This document shows, one piece after another, positions 7,777 to 17,235 of a DNA stretch of 64,000 nt. Source of the DNA: an uncultured Saprospiraceae bacterium (GTDB taxonomy: Bacteria; Bacteroidota; Bacteroidia; Chitinophagales; Saprospiraceae); the NCBI GenBank assembly GCA_937950315.1, contig CALFDU010000006.1, positions 1 to 64,000 of the forward strand. Direction: 5' to 3'. The notes under the pieces were generated by a model, which saw only the letters and a list, made by a program, of their open reading frames with translations, did not search any database and was not told where the DNA came from. The stretch's first letter is position 1, and each line of letters opens with the position of its first letter. A program made the translations under genes and the position numbers.

Positions 7777-10269
7777 ATGATAAAGTGTTTTCCACCAGTA
7801 CTTGTTTTACTATTTATTTTCTTTTTGTCTTCTTGCAATCAGAAAGAAGAAGTTGTTTCTAAAGAACCTCCTTCAGATTGGTTTTTTCAGCAACGGGCAT
7901 ATCCATATGGCGATATCGATAATAAAACATATTTAAAAGCTTTAGCAAGCAAAAAGGAGAACATGGTTGATCGATCTGTTTCTGCTGTTTTTGATCAAGA
8001 ATGGATTTCAGTAGGTCCGGATAATGTAGGAGGAAGAATTACGGATATTGAAATGTGGCCTGATGATTTAAATACTATTCTAGCAGGTTCTGCATCTGGT
8101 GGAATTTTCAGATCTGATGACCAAGGAGTGAGCTGGGAACCTATTTTTGATGAGGCAGCAAGTTTGGCGATTGGAGACATGGCTATTTCTGCAAGTAATC
8201 CTGAGATGATTTATGTAGGGACGGGTGAAGCAAATTCCGGTGGAGGTTCGTTGGCGTATGATGGCATAGGAGTTTATAAGTCAGGAGATAGAGGCGAGAC
8301 GTGGGAGCACATAGGTCTTGAAGGAGTGGGTAGTATTGGAAGGGTTGCGATTGATCCCGAAGATGAAAACAAAGTTTTTGTAGCAGCAATGGGAAGATTG
8401 TTTGGAGGAAACCCAGAGCGTGGAATTTTTAGGACTGAAGATGGAGGACAGACTTGGGATCATGTACTTTCTGTTTCAGACACAACAGGTGGTATTGATC
8501 TCGCGATCCATCCAACCAATAGCGACATTGTTTTTGCAGCCATGTGGGAGAGGTCACGAAGACCAAATGATATTATTTATGGTGGAGAAACTTCAGGTAT
8601 TTATCGATCTATGGATGGTGGAGATACTTGGGAGCTGCTTGAAAATGGTCTTCCAACCTTGGCTGATTCCAAAGGAAGAATGGCGATTGCCATTGCACCG
8701 ACAAATCCAGATAGAGTATATGTTTTTGTTGCAGATAAAATAGGATTTATAGAAGGATTGTATACTTCAGATGATGGAGGAGATAGTTGGACAAACATTC
8801 CTTCTCAAGGAATTCAGGATGTTTCATTCCAGTGGTGGTTTGGTAAATTATTTGTAAGTCCAGTAGATGAAGATGATATATTTATTGCGAGTTTTAATAT
8901 GCATAAGTATACTCGGGGTGATGCAGCATGGACTGATTTTTTTCCTGGTGTTCATGTTGACCAACATGCATTGTATGTGCATCCATTAGATCCAACATTT
9001 ATGGTCAATGGTAATGATGGAGGTATTCATGTAAGTTATGATGGTGGCGATAGTTTTATAAAGTCTGCAGATCTGCCCAATATGCAATTTTATGCATGCG
9101 AAATTGACCCAAACAATACTGAAACCATTTATGGTGGTACACAGGATAATGGAACTTATGGTAACTTAAGTGATAATCCCAATTCGTGGTTTTTTATTTT
9201 AGGAGGTGATGGATTTAGAGTCGTGGTAGAACCTGGAAATAGTGATGTACTATATTGTGAATTCCAAAATGGAAATACTTTTAGATCGATAGATGGCGGT
9301 TCTAGTATTCAGTCAATTATAGGAACCATTGATTCCGATGATCGGAACAATTGGAACACTCCATTAGGTATTGATTATAACGAGCCAAACAGAATTTATT
9401 ATGGAACACAAAGAGTATGGAGGTCAGACAATAGAGGAAGTACTTTTAATGCGATTTCACCCGACCTTAGCAATGGTCCATATGATGGTAATCGAACATT
9501 TGGAACCATTGTTACTTTAGAATCTTCACGAGCCAATTCAGATATTTTGTACGCAGGAACCGATGATGGTAATGTGTGGAATAGTTTAAATGATGGGGTT
9601 ACGTGGAACCAACTAGAAGTTGGTATGAATACGCCGAGATGGACAACTGCGGTATTACCAGATCCAGTTGATGAAGATGTGGCTTATGTTACTTTTTCTG
9701 GTTTTAGATATGACAGCAATGATGGTTCTGTATATAAAACGATAGATAGAGGGCAGACATGGGTTGATATTACTGGAGATTTGCCTGATATTCCAATTAA
9801 CGATATACAAGTTGATTTACGAGATAATGAATTGTTGTTTGTTGCAACAGATATTGGTGTCTATTATTCAATCAATGAAGGAAGTACCTGGGAGATACTA
9901 GGACAAGGCTTACCAAACGTTCCAGTTGTTGATATTGATATTGAGCATGACGGAAAAATGGCAGCTGCGACATATGGACGTTCTATGTATTACTATCTAG
10001 TGCCAGAAGTGACGTCTGTTGATGAATTGTCATTTATTAACGCGAAAATATTTCCTAACCCAACCAGTGATTTTATTAAAGTCGATCTATCAAATGATCA
10101 AATAAATATAAGAGCCGAAATTTATTCATTGGAAGGGAAGTTGATGCAGACTGAGGCAGACTTGAATAAGGATATTTCGCTTGAGCAATTGACACAAGGA
10201 ATATATCTTTTACAACTAAGAAATCAAAAGGGAGATATTTTGTTGACTAAGAAGGTGATTAAAAACTAG
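7777..10269 (+). CDS. Secreted Asp-box (BNR/VPS10-like) beta-propeller protein with T9SS sorting domain
   Basis: Large exported protein of 830 residues. The N-terminus is a signal peptide ending in a lipobox (FLSSC, Cys at about 20). The body carries many Asp-box turns of the S-x-D-x-G-x-T-W kind (SDDQGVSW, SGDRGETW, TEDGGQTW, SMDGGDTW, SDDGGDSW), the hallmark of sialidase/sortilin-type propellers, often annotated as glycosyl hydrolases although no catalytic set can be confirmed here. The last roughly 80 residues (IFPNPTSDFIKVDL ... LTKKVIKN) form a T9SS type A sorting domain. Lipobox and T9SS domain together are unexpected, since T9SS normally releases or re-anchors its cargo through its own route. 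It is 27 bases after galK. The biological role is unknown. Confidence 0.85.
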   Translation: MIKCFPPVLVLLFIFFLSSCNQKEEVVSKEPPSDWFFQQRAYPYGDIDNKTYLKALASKKENMVDRSVSAVFDQEWISVGPDNVGGRITDIEMWPDDLNTILAGSASGGIFRSDDQGVSWEPIFDEAASLAIGDMAISASNPEMIYVGTGEANSGGGSLAYDGIGVYKSGDRGETWEHIGLEGVGSIGRVAIDPEDENKVFVAAMGRLFGGNPERGIFRTEDGGQTWDHVLSVSDTTGGIDLAIHPTNSDIVFAAMWERSRRPNDIIYGGETSGIYRSMDGGDTWELLENGLPTLADSKGRMAIAIAPTNPDRVYVFVADKIGFIEGLYTSDDGGDSWTNIPSQGIQDVSFQWWFGKLFVSPVDEDDIFIASFNMHKYTRGDAAWTDFFPGVHVDQHALYVHPLDPTFMVNGNDGGIHVSYDGGDSFIKSADLPNMQFYACEIDPNNTETIYGGTQDNGTYGNLSDNPNSWFFILGGDGFRVVVEPGNSDVLYCEFQNGNTFRSIDGGSSIQSIIGTIDSDDRNNWNTPLGIDYNEPNRIYYGTQRVWRSDNRGSTFNAISPDLSNGPYDGNRTFGTIVTLESSRANSDILYAGTDDGNVWNSLNDGVTWNQLEVGMNTPRWTTAVLPDPVDEDVAYVTFSGFRYDSNDGSVYKTIDRGQTWVDITGDLPDIPINDIQVDLRDNELLFVATDIGVYYSINEGSTWEILGQGLPNVPVVDIDIEHDGKMAAATYGRSMYYYLVPEVTSVDELSFINAKIFPNPTSDFIKVDLSNDQINIRAEIYSLEGKLMQTEADLNKDISLEQLTQGIYLLQLRNQKGDILLTKKVIKN

Positions 10270-10312
10270 GGTTTTGCAATCGCACAATTGTGGGATATGT
10301 AAACTTCTTTCC

Positions 10313-11590
10313 TTATGATAGACCCAAAACATTTGGCTTCAAACTATCTGGCTGTGCGGTATTTTCGATGTATAAAAAGTAAAGCGTACACAATAAAGAT
10401 GCAATAAGGTAAGCACCAACAATGAATGTTGCTTGACCTGGAATGTTCATCCAATGTCCTGTCAAAAAGATCAATGCCAAACCGATGGTACATTTTAATA
10501 CCTCTGCAATCAGGGATAAAATACTTCTGTCCATCAAAGAAGTAAAAGCAAATAAGGAAATGAACATAAATAAGGTATAGGCAGTCAATTCTGTTTCACT
10601 TAAGTTTCCAATGTTATTGAATAAGAGCAGCATAAAAAATAAATGTAGGAGTAATTGTATCCAAGACCATATCAAAAGTGGTCGACTAATAGGAGATTGA
10701 TATTTTTCCATGTTGTAAACATCGTTAACGCTGTACTCAGGAAATCGCTCGATCAATTCTGCAGGTCTCCAACCGGTAGGCATAAACCAAATTCTAATTT
10801 TGTCCAGCCAGTTTTCTGCTCTCCATGCATCTTTGACCAACAGCCAAAGATGCTTGAAATTTATCAAAATTGGATTCCAAGTATTGCTTGGACGTTTGAC
10901 TCCATACACAGGAGGAACAGATTCTAATTCTTCTTGAAAGGTTCCAAATAACCGATCCCAAATGATGAAAACTTGCGAAAAATTCTTGTCCAAATAAACA
11001 TCATTTATTGCATGATGGACACGATGGTGAGAAGGTGTAACCAAAATAATTTCAAGAAAACCTAGTCGATTAATCAAACGTGTGTGGTACCAAAATTGTG
11101 CAAATAAATGCAGCGGAGAAACGATTGCAATGATTGCAGTAGGTACACCGATGACGGCAAGCGGTAAATAAAAGAAACCAAAAATAGCGATGATATTGGA
11201 AATAGGCTGACGTAATGCGCAGGCCAGATTAAATTCTTCGCTACTATGGTGAATGATATGACGATTCCAAAACAAATTGATTACATGCTCAAATCTGTGG
11301 GTGCAATAACCAACAAAATCTAGAAATATAAAACAGATAACAACGAGCCATATCACAGATTGAATTTCAAACTGTGCAAAATTTGTCACCATGTAATCAT
11401 AACTGAAAATAATTAAGGTTAGACCCAATACGTCTTTTAGTGAATTGCTAAGGCCTGAACTGAGGCTTGCAATGGTATCATATCCCCTGTAGACGTCTTT
11501 TTTAAGCAGTTTGGATGCAAAAAATTCAATAGCGATAAGAATGAGAAAGCCTGGAATCGCATAGTTTAATATTTGAATGTATTGCTCCAT
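10313..11590 (-). CDS. Sterol desaturase / fatty acid hydroxylase family membrane protein
   Basis: Integral membrane di-iron enzyme family, 425 residues from the ATG at 11590. The eight-histidine pattern is visible as HRFEH, HHSSEEFN and HHRVHH in the first half, followed by four or more hydrophobic helices in a C-terminal half that resembles the long Bacteroidota members rather than short sterol desaturases. Members hydroxylate or desaturate lipids or cleave alkyl ethers; the substrate here is not known. An upstream in-frame extension to 11722 would run into pfkA on the other strand, so the later start is preferred. It is divergent from pfkA with only 49 bases between start codons, so the two promoters must overlap. 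Confidence 0.87.
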   Translation of the reverse strand: MEQYIQILNYAIPGFLILIAIEFFASKLLKKDVYRGYDTIASLSSGLSNSLKDVLGLTLIIFSYDYMVTNFAQFEIQSVIWLVVICFIFLDFVGYCTHRFEHVINLFWNRHIIHHSSEEFNLACALRQPISNIIAIFGFFYLPLAVIGVPTAIIAIVSPLHLFAQFWYHTRLINRLGFLEIILVTPSHHRVHHAINDVYLDKNFSQVFIIWDRLFGTFQEELESVPPVYGVKRPSNTWNPILINFKHLWLLVKDAWRAENWLDKIRIWFMPTGWRPAELIERFPEYSVNDVYNMEKYQSPISRPLLIWSWIQLLLHLFFMLLLFNNIGNLSETELTAYTLFMFISLFAFTSLMDRSILSLIAEVLKCTIGLALIFLTGHWMNIPGQATFIVGAYLIASLLCTLYFLYIENTAQPDSLKPNVLGLS

Positions 11591-11639
11591 TTTATCGTCA
11601 TTTATTCCAAAGGTAATATCTTGCGCACTTAATAAAAAT

Positions 11640-12740
11640 ATGAAAGTGAAAAAGAAAGCGATAGTATTGACCGGGGGAGGAGATTGCCCTGGTCTAAATG
11701 CAGTAATAAGAGGATTATACAAATCAGTAAAATATAGTAACGAGTGGGAATTATGGGGAAGTATTGAAGCCTTTAATGGGTTAATCAGCGAACCAGTGAA
11801 TATTGTAAAACTCGATGATAACCTAACACGTGGAATTCATGTTAAAGGAGGAACGATTCTTAAAACCACCAATCGTGGAAACCCACTTGAGTTTCCTGTC
11901 CAAGATGCTGAAGGTAACTGGGGCACAAAGGATGTAAGTCAAGAACTTGTTGATAAGATAAAGTCTTTGGGTTTTGATGCTGTTGTTAATATAGGCGGAG
12001 ACGGAAGCCAGACGATATCTCAACGTCTGTTTGAAAAGGGGTTACCGATCATTGGTGTACCCAAAACGATCGACAATGATCTTTCTGCGACTGATTTAAC
12101 TTTTGGATTCAGTACGGCCGTTCAGATAGCTACAGATTCTTTTGATAAATTGGTTACAACAGCGGAGAGCCATCGACGTGTAATGATCATGGAGGTAATG
12201 GGGCGTGATGCTGGTTGGATCGCCTTACACACATCGATTGCAGGTGGGGCAGAAATTTGTTTGATACCAGAGATTCCGTATTCTCTAGATGTGATTTTAG
12301 AGTCGATTGAAAGAAGATACAAATCGGGAAAAGGATTTGTGAATATTGTGATTGCCGAAGGAGCGAAAGAACAGGGAGGAGATGTTATCGGAAAAACTGC
12401 TATCGATGGCGATGCAAATATTAAGTTGGGTGGTGTAGGAAATTATCTTAGGCACAAGCTAGAAGAAAAACAAAATTTTGCACAGGTACGTACAACGATT
12501 TTAGGTCATACACAGAGAGGAGGAACACCGATAGCATTTGATCGAGTGCTTGCCACTTCAATGGGTGTGAAGGCTTTTGATCTAATGCAAGCAGGTGAGT
12601 TTGGGAAAATGGTTGCTTATAAAAACCATGAGTTGACAGCGGTTACTTTGAAAGAAGCAACTTCATCTTATAATTTTGTTGATGTGAATCATTATTTGGT
12701 AGAGACAGCAAGAAAAATGGGTGTATCCTTTGGTGATTAA
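11640..12740 (+). CDS. pfkA: 6-phosphofructokinase
   Basis: Glycolytic kinase making fructose-1,6-bisphosphate, 366 residues from the ATG at 11640 (MKVKKKAIVLTGGGDCPG). Phosphate-donor loop residues can be read: GGDGS at about 119-123 has Gly where PPi-dependent enzymes have Asp, which favours ATP, while PKTIDND at about 141-147 has Lys where classical bacterial ATP enzymes have Gly. This mixture is typical of the group III / plant-like branch, so ATP use is likely but not certain. A start further upstream would overlap the divergent membrane-enzyme gene and is rejected. Its end overlaps the convergent response-regulator gene by 4 bases. Confidence 0.93.
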   Translation: MKVKKKAIVLTGGGDCPGLNAVIRGLYKSVKYSNEWELWGSIEAFNGLISEPVNIVKLDDNLTRGIHVKGGTILKTTNRGNPLEFPVQDAEGNWGTKDVSQELVDKIKSLGFDAVVNIGGDGSQTISQRLFEKGLPIIGVPKTIDNDLSATDLTFGFSTAVQIATDSFDKLVTTAESHRRVMIMEVMGRDAGWIALHTSIAGGAEICLIPEIPYSLDVILESIERRYKSGKGFVNIVIAEGAKEQGGDVIGKTAIDGDANIKLGGVGNYLRHKLEEKQNFAQVRTTILGHTQRGGTPIAFDRVLATSMGVKAFDLMQAGEFGKMVAYKNHELTAVTLKEATSSYNFVDVNHYLVETARKMGVSFGD

Positions 12741-13432
12741 GAACTTTCGTTTAACCGAAACCCAACGCCATGAATGTTTTCCAAATTAAGAGTAGGATCT
12801 GCTTTTAAATATTTGCGCAAGCGAGAAATAAAAACGTCCATGGATCGACCCATGAAGTAATCGTTTTCGCCCCAAAGTCTTTCAAGAATGGTAGACCTTT
12901 TGACGATTTTGTTTTTTTGTTCGATAAGTAATTTAAGTAGGTCGGCTTCTTTTTGTGTTAGTTTTTTTTCACCTTCTTGCCCTCTAAGAAGTAAATTGGA
13001 ATATTCAAAATTGAACTCGCCGAGGTTGAATACATCTTGTTTTTGATCGCCTGTAATGATGAATTTTCTTTTCAAGAATATTTCAATTTTTAAAACGAGT
13101 TCTTCAATGCTGAATGGTTTGGTGATGTAGTCATCTGCACCCAATTGAAGCCCAGCAATTTTGTCTTCTTTTAATGATTTGGCTGTTAAAAACAATAGAG
13201 GAATTTCCTGGTTTCTGGTCCGGATTTCTCTTGCCAACGTAAAGCCATCCATTTCAGGGAGCATCACATCCAATAGGCAAAGATCAAATCCACCATCACG
13301 AAATTCTTTGAGCGCAGCTTTGCCATTTAATGAATGAATGACATCGTAACCATTAAGCTCCAAATTGTCCTTGGTGACAAACGCCAAAATTTCGTCATCT
13401 TCAACGTATAAAATTTTTGCTTTTTTTGCCAT
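12737..13432 (-). CDS. OmpR/PhoB-family response regulator (RprY-like)
   Basis: Transcription regulator of 231 residues. Receiver domain 1-120 has the acidic pocket Glu11-Asp12-Asp13, phospho-acceptor Asp55 in CLLDVMLPEMDG, the conserved Thr (LFLTAKS) and Lys in DYITKPF. The C-terminal winged helix (about 135-230) includes the sequence LTQKEADLLKLLIEQKN and the RLRKYL recognition helix. It is co-transcribed with the histidine kinase: kinase stop and regulator start overlap by one base (TAATG). Sequence layout resembles RprX/RprY of Bacteroides, but targets cannot be inferred. Confidence 0.93.
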   Translation of the reverse strand: MAKKAKILYVEDDEILAFVTKDNLELNGYDVIHSLNGKAALKEFRDGGFDLCLLDVMLPEMDGFTLAREIRTRNQEIPLLFLTAKSLKEDKIAGLQLGADDYITKPFSIEELVLKIEIFLKRKFIITGDQKQDVFNLGEFNFEYSNLLLRGQEGEKKLTQKEADLLKLLIEQKNKIVKRSTILERLWGENDYFMGRSMDVFISRLRKYLKADPTLNLENIHGVGFRLNESS

Positions 13433-14712
13433 TATGCGTTTTGTTTTGGAATGAATATTTTAAAACAAGTTCCTTTATCAAATTCAGATTCAAGTTCAAT
13501 ACGCCACTTGGCAGCATCGATGATGTTTTTCACATAAAACAAACCTAGTCCAAACCCTTTTACGTCGTGGATATTACCCGTGGGAATTCTATAAAATTTT
13601 TCAAATACCTTCTTCTGCATTTCTTTTTTTATACCTATCCCATTGTCTTGTATGGAAAGTTCATATTCATTGTTGTTGTTTTCTTTTAAGTGCACAACTA
13701 TTTTAGGTGATTTGTTGCTGTACTTAAATGCGTTGTCAATTATGGTACTGATTACATTGGTAAAGTGTAGTTCGTCTGCCAAGATGGTTGCATCATTCAT
13801 CGAACAAATTAATTCAATACTTGCGTCATGTTGCTCCAATTTCAAACTTTCATTGGTTACTATTGACTCAAGAATAGGGATGAGTTTTACTTTCGTTTTC
13901 TTGAACTTAAATTGGTCTTTTTCAAGTCGTGCGATGTTCAATACTTTTTCAACTTGGTTATTTAATCTTTCGTTTTGGGTTTTTATTATTTCGGCATATT
14001 TAACTAGTCTGGTATTGTCTTGAACAGACAAGTTGGAATGAATGTAATCGGAAGCGATTTTGATAGATGAGATTGGTGTTTTGAATTCGTGAGTCATGTT
14101 GTTGATAAAGTCTTTTTGCAAATCAGTAAGTTGTTTTTGCCTAAGAATAAACCACATTGCATAAGCAAAAAATGCAATGGCAAGAAATGCGATAAGACTA
14201 AAAAGAATAGATTGACGCATTGAATTGACTAGATAACTTCCTCGACTAGGAAATTTTACAACGAAATAATAAATGAGGTCTTCGTCAAATCTTGGCAGAT
14301 TTTCACTTCCTACAAATTCTTGGGAATCTTCGTTGATATTACAGATGCTACCATACACCAACTTATCTGTGCTACAATCGTACACACCATATTCAAAAGC
14401 AGTATTTAGAGAAGCTTTTTCAAATTCTTGAAACAAGTAGTCTTCCAGGATATTGGCATCAATGGCAGAATTAACGTTTACAGAGTAATAGTTGGACGAT
14501 TTTCTACTGATGAGATCTGTCTTTGGTAGTTCAGATTTATTGTACACAGAGATGGATTCAGCCACTTGACGAAGTGCGATGGTTGCCGTCTGATGAAAGT
14601 TATCTTCTTTTATATCAAGGGTACGACTGACCCAGTAGCCTTGTATGAAAATGATGCCTGCAATGACAAGACTTCCTAAAATAATTATGGTTCGTATACT
14701 ACTCGATAGCAT
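13432..14712 (-). CDS. Two-component sensor histidine kinase (RprX-like)
   Basis: Inner-membrane kinase of 426 residues, partner of the downstream response regulator. Membrane segments at about 8-28 and 166-190 flank a periplasmic sensor domain of roughly 135 residues that contains two cysteines (CSTD and ICNIN), possibly disulfide linked. The dimerisation/phospho-acceptor helix has His208 in MTHEFKTPISSIK. The ATPase domain shows the N box (VISTIIDNAFKYSN), the G1 box (IQDNGIGIKKEMQ) and the G2 box (GFGLGLFYVKNI). No HAMP or PAS domain is seen between the second membrane segment and the kinase core. Signal unknown. Confidence 0.93.
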   Translation of the reverse strand: MLSSSIRTIIILGSLVIAGIIFIQGYWVSRTLDIKEDNFHQTATIALRQVAESISVYNKSELPKTDLISRKSSNYYSVNVNSAIDANILEDYLFQEFEKASLNTAFEYGVYDCSTDKLVYGSICNINEDSQEFVGSENLPRFDEDLIYYFVVKFPSRGSYLVNSMRQSILFSLIAFLAIAFFAYAMWFILRQKQLTDLQKDFINNMTHEFKTPISSIKIASDYIHSNLSVQDNTRLVKYAEIIKTQNERLNNQVEKVLNIARLEKDQFKFKKTKVKLIPILESIVTNESLKLEQHDASIELICSMNDATILADELHFTNVISTIIDNAFKYSNKSPKIVVHLKENNNNEYELSIQDNGIGIKKEMQKKVFEKFYRIPTGNIHDVKGFGLGLFYVKNIIDAAKWRIELESEFDKGTCFKIFIPKQNA

Positions 14713-14866
14713 GCTAAAAAATATTAATCTAAGTTAGGTCTATTTTTTTCATGAAACTTCATCAATATGGCTAATAACATGTCATTAACGCACAGGAAGA
14801 AGCTAGATACACAGTATATATCTCTCCTGCTGGATTAAATGGAAAATATTAATTTTGTGCTGTAAG

Positions 14867-15763
14867 ATGAAATACGCTTTTCTCATATTCCAGTGTTTGC
14901 TTTTCACGTCTAGCTTAAGTGGCCAGAGTATTTTTGACGTCTATAGAGATTCGTCAGAAATCAAGGAACTGGAAAGAATGCCAGTGCAAGAGATAGAAAT
15001 AGAGGAAAAAAACAAAGATGAGCAGACCAATCCTTTTGAGGTATCTCATATACCTATCAGGAAAAACCAAGAGATTAAGTCCCTCTCAAGGCGTGATACA
15101 AGCGCTTTTGAGATATCTAAGAAGGATGCCAGTACTATTTCTCCGTTGCTGGTAATATTTGCTTCTGCCTTGATTCTAGGTCTGATTTTGTTCTATTATC
15201 GAGGAATTATAGCTGATATTATTCAATCATTGATGAATATGAACTACATGCAGACGTTTTTGGCCAAGTCGGTGGGACAGCATTTGTTTCATTTGATTGG
15301 ATTGTATGTGATTTTTGTCATAAATGCTGGCTTATTTATTGTTTTAAGCTACAAATCCTTGGTAGCAGGTAATCCAATACTCCCCATATTCAATGTAATC
15401 TTGGCAATTTTGGTGATTTATGCTTTAAGACACCTGTTTTTGTTGGTTTTTGGCTGGATTTTTGAACTTGAAGGAGAGGCAGGAACCTTTTCCTTTTTAA
15501 TTGCTTTATTGAATATGTCGATGGGGCTAGCATTAATACCAATAAATCTGTTTATCGCTTTTGCACCAGGTGGTTTGGCCAAAGTGCTTGTCTTTATAGG
15601 TGTTTTGGTAATAGCGTTGATGATTGGGTTGAGGTACTTCCGAGGGACATTATTGAGTTCAAAGTGGGTAGGAGGCGCTCCTTTTCAGTTTTTTCTTTAC
15701 TTTTGCACCTTCGAAATTGCACCTGTTTTGGTAATACTTTATTGGATTGGCCTTTATGGCTAA
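14867..15763 (+). CDS. DUF4271 domain membrane protein
   Basis: Membrane protein of 298 residues: signal peptide (MKYAFLIFQCLLFTSSLSGQ), a charged linker of about 75 residues, then five or six hydrophobic helices matching the DUF4271 family found almost only in Bacteroidota and commonly next to hemD. The ATG at 14867 is preferred to an in-frame TTG at 14855, since a signal peptide begins directly there. A TAATTTTG box ends 9 bases before the start. hemD follows after 24 bases in the same direction. Function unknown; the constant link to hemD hints at a role connected with haem synthesis or envelope maturation, which is inference. Confidence 0.8.
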   Translation: MKYAFLIFQCLLFTSSLSGQSIFDVYRDSSEIKELERMPVQEIEIEEKNKDEQTNPFEVSHIPIRKNQEIKSLSRRDTSAFEISKKDASTISPLLVIFASALILGLILFYYRGIIADIIQSLMNMNYMQTFLAKSVGQHLFHLIGLYVIFVINAGLFIVLSYKSLVAGNPILPIFNVILAILVIYALRHLFLLVFGWIFELEGEAGTFSFLIALLNMSMGLALIPINLFIAFAPGGLAKVLVFIGVLVIALMIGLRYFRGTLLSSKWVGGAPFQFFLYFCTFEIAPVLVILYWIGLYG

Positions 15764-15787
15764 CCAAATTTAAACCTAATAACTTAT

Positions 15788-16561
15788 ATGGCATCAAGTG
15801 TAAAGTCTTCTAAAGAAAGCTTCAAGACTGTGAAGACTATTCTTGTTTCTCAACCAAAGCCAGAACGTTCACCGTACTATCATTTGGAACAAAAGTGGGA
15901 TGTAAAAATTGACTGGCGTCAGTTTATACATGTCGAGCCTGTTACTGAGAAAGAATTTCGTAAAAATAGATTGAGACCAGATGAGTTCACAGCCATCATA
16001 TTTACAAGTAAATTATCAATCGAGCATTTTTTTAGATTGTGTGAAGAGATGAGGGTAAAGATGTCTATGCAGACAAAGTACTTTTGTCTCACAGAGGCCA
16101 TCGCCAACTACCTTCAAAAATTCATAGTTTACAGAAAGCGAAAAGTATTTGTAGGTACAAGGAAGATTGCGGATCTGGCCACATCTTTTACCAAGCACAA
16201 GACAGAAAAATTCTTACTACCATGTTCCAATCTTGGAGCCTTGGAAGTAGTATCATATCTTAAGGAAAATGAATTAGATTTTCAGGAAGCGATGATGTAC
16301 AGAACAGTTGCGAGTGATCTTTCGGATTTGAGCGATGTAACATACGATGTACTAGTATTCTTTAGTCCTCTTGGTATTGCTTCGTTGTATGAAAACTTCC
16401 CGGATTTTAAGCAAAACAATACGCGCTTAGCCATCTTTGGTAATTCGACAAACAAGGCGGTAGTAGAACGGGGCTTGACGACCAACATTCTCGCGCCGAC
16501 TCCAGAAACGCCATCGATGTCAATGGCACTCGAGCAATATTTGAAGAAATCAAATAAATAA
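15788..16561 (+). CDS. hemD: Uroporphyrinogen-III synthase
   Basis: Closes and isomerises hydroxymethylbilane to uroporphyrinogen III in tetrapyrrole synthesis. The 257-residue protein has the two-lobed HemD layout with low overall conservation, typical segments being EFTAIIFTSKLSIEHFF early, and TYDVLVFFSPLGIASLYENF and IFGNSTNKAVVERGL late. Basic, lysine-rich first 25 residues are usual in Bacteroidota homologues. It lies between the DUF4271 gene (24 bases) and a Nudix hydrolase (8 bases), so the three are probably one transcript. Confidence 0.85.
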   Translation: MASSVKSSKESFKTVKTILVSQPKPERSPYYHLEQKWDVKIDWRQFIHVEPVTEKEFRKNRLRPDEFTAIIFTSKLSIEHFFRLCEEMRVKMSMQTKYFCLTEAIANYLQKFIVYRKRKVFVGTRKIADLATSFTKHKTEKFLLPCSNLGALEVVSYLKENELDFQEAMMYRTVASDLSDLSDVTYDVLVFFSPLGIASLYENFPDFKQNNTRLAIFGNSTNKAVVERGLTTNILAPTPETPSMSMALEQYLKKSNK

Positions 16562-16569
16562 TTTGTAAG

Positions 16570-17190
16570 ATGGAAATGAAATGGCTGATTGAAAAATTGC
16601 AAGAGTCATTTCTTCATGACCTTCCCGGCTGGGAAGCTCAGAAAAAGCTTTCTCCGGGATATGATCCCAGCTATAGAAAAGCAAGCCCTGATGCGTTACA
16701 AGCATCCGTGATGGTATTGATTTCTCCTGTGAATGGAATTCCTCATTTGAATTTTATCAAGCGTGCATCTCGTTATGTTGATGATAAACATAAGGGTCAG
16801 ATTGGTTTCGCTGGTGGTAAGATTGAACCGGGTGAGACAGAAATTGAAGCGGTGATCCGAGAAGTAGAAGAGGAGATCGGCGTTACTGAGGATCGATATA
16901 CCATCATGGGGAAGATCACCCCTTTGTATGTTTTTGTTAGTAACTTTTTGGTCCATCCTTTTATCGCTTACGCAAATGATGCCCTCGATTTTGTCTTAGA
17001 CCCAAGTGAAGTTGATGAACTGATCCAGTGGCCGATAACAACCCTTCAAAATAGCGTCTCTCGCAAAGACATTACAGTACCAAGAGCTATAATCAAAAAT
17101 GCACCTTATTATCCCTTGGGTCAAGAAACTTTGTGGGGAGCAACTTCAATGATCACTTCGGAATTTTTGGCAATGCTTGAGGATAAATAG
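16570..17190 (+). CDS. Nudix hydrolase (CoA pyrophosphatase-like)
   Basis: Cytoplasmic hydrolase of nucleoside diphosphate-linked compounds, 206 residues. A perfect Nudix box (G-x5-E-x7-R-E-V-x-E-E-x-G-V) runs from GKIEPGE to REVEEEIGV at about 87-109. The stretch before it (FIKRASRYVDDKHKGQIGFAGG) matches the NUPA/CoA pyrophosphatase subgroup, which is commonly 190-210 residues. It starts 8 bases after hemD and so is the last gene of that unit. Substrate assignment to CoA is inferred from the motif context only. Confidence 0.87.
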   Translation: MEMKWLIEKLQESFLHDLPGWEAQKKLSPGYDPSYRKASPDALQASVMVLISPVNGIPHLNFIKRASRYVDDKHKGQIGFAGGKIEPGETEIEAVIREVEEEIGVTEDRYTIMGKITPLYVFVSNFLVHPFIAYANDALDFVLDPSEVDELIQWPITTLQNSVSRKDITVPRAIIKNAPYYPLGQETLWGATSMITSEFLAMLEDK

Positions 17191-17235
17191 TGAGTCTTTA
17201 GGTGATGGATTTATTATCTATAAAGTATAGTTAAC

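Noticed and set aside
8402-8743. Alternate-frame ORF inside the Asp-box protein gene
   Set aside because: Same-strand shadow in a strongly repetitive gene, with no signal or family match.
10283-10292. CACAATTGTG palindrome in the convergent gap after the Asp-box gene
   Set aside because: Ten bases, in a 3'-3' gap with no T run and no promoter, so neither terminator nor operator is supported.
11591-11722. N-terminal extension of the sterol-desaturase-family protein into pfkA
   Set aside because: It would overlap the coding start of pfkA on the other strand, and the extra residues are not family-like.
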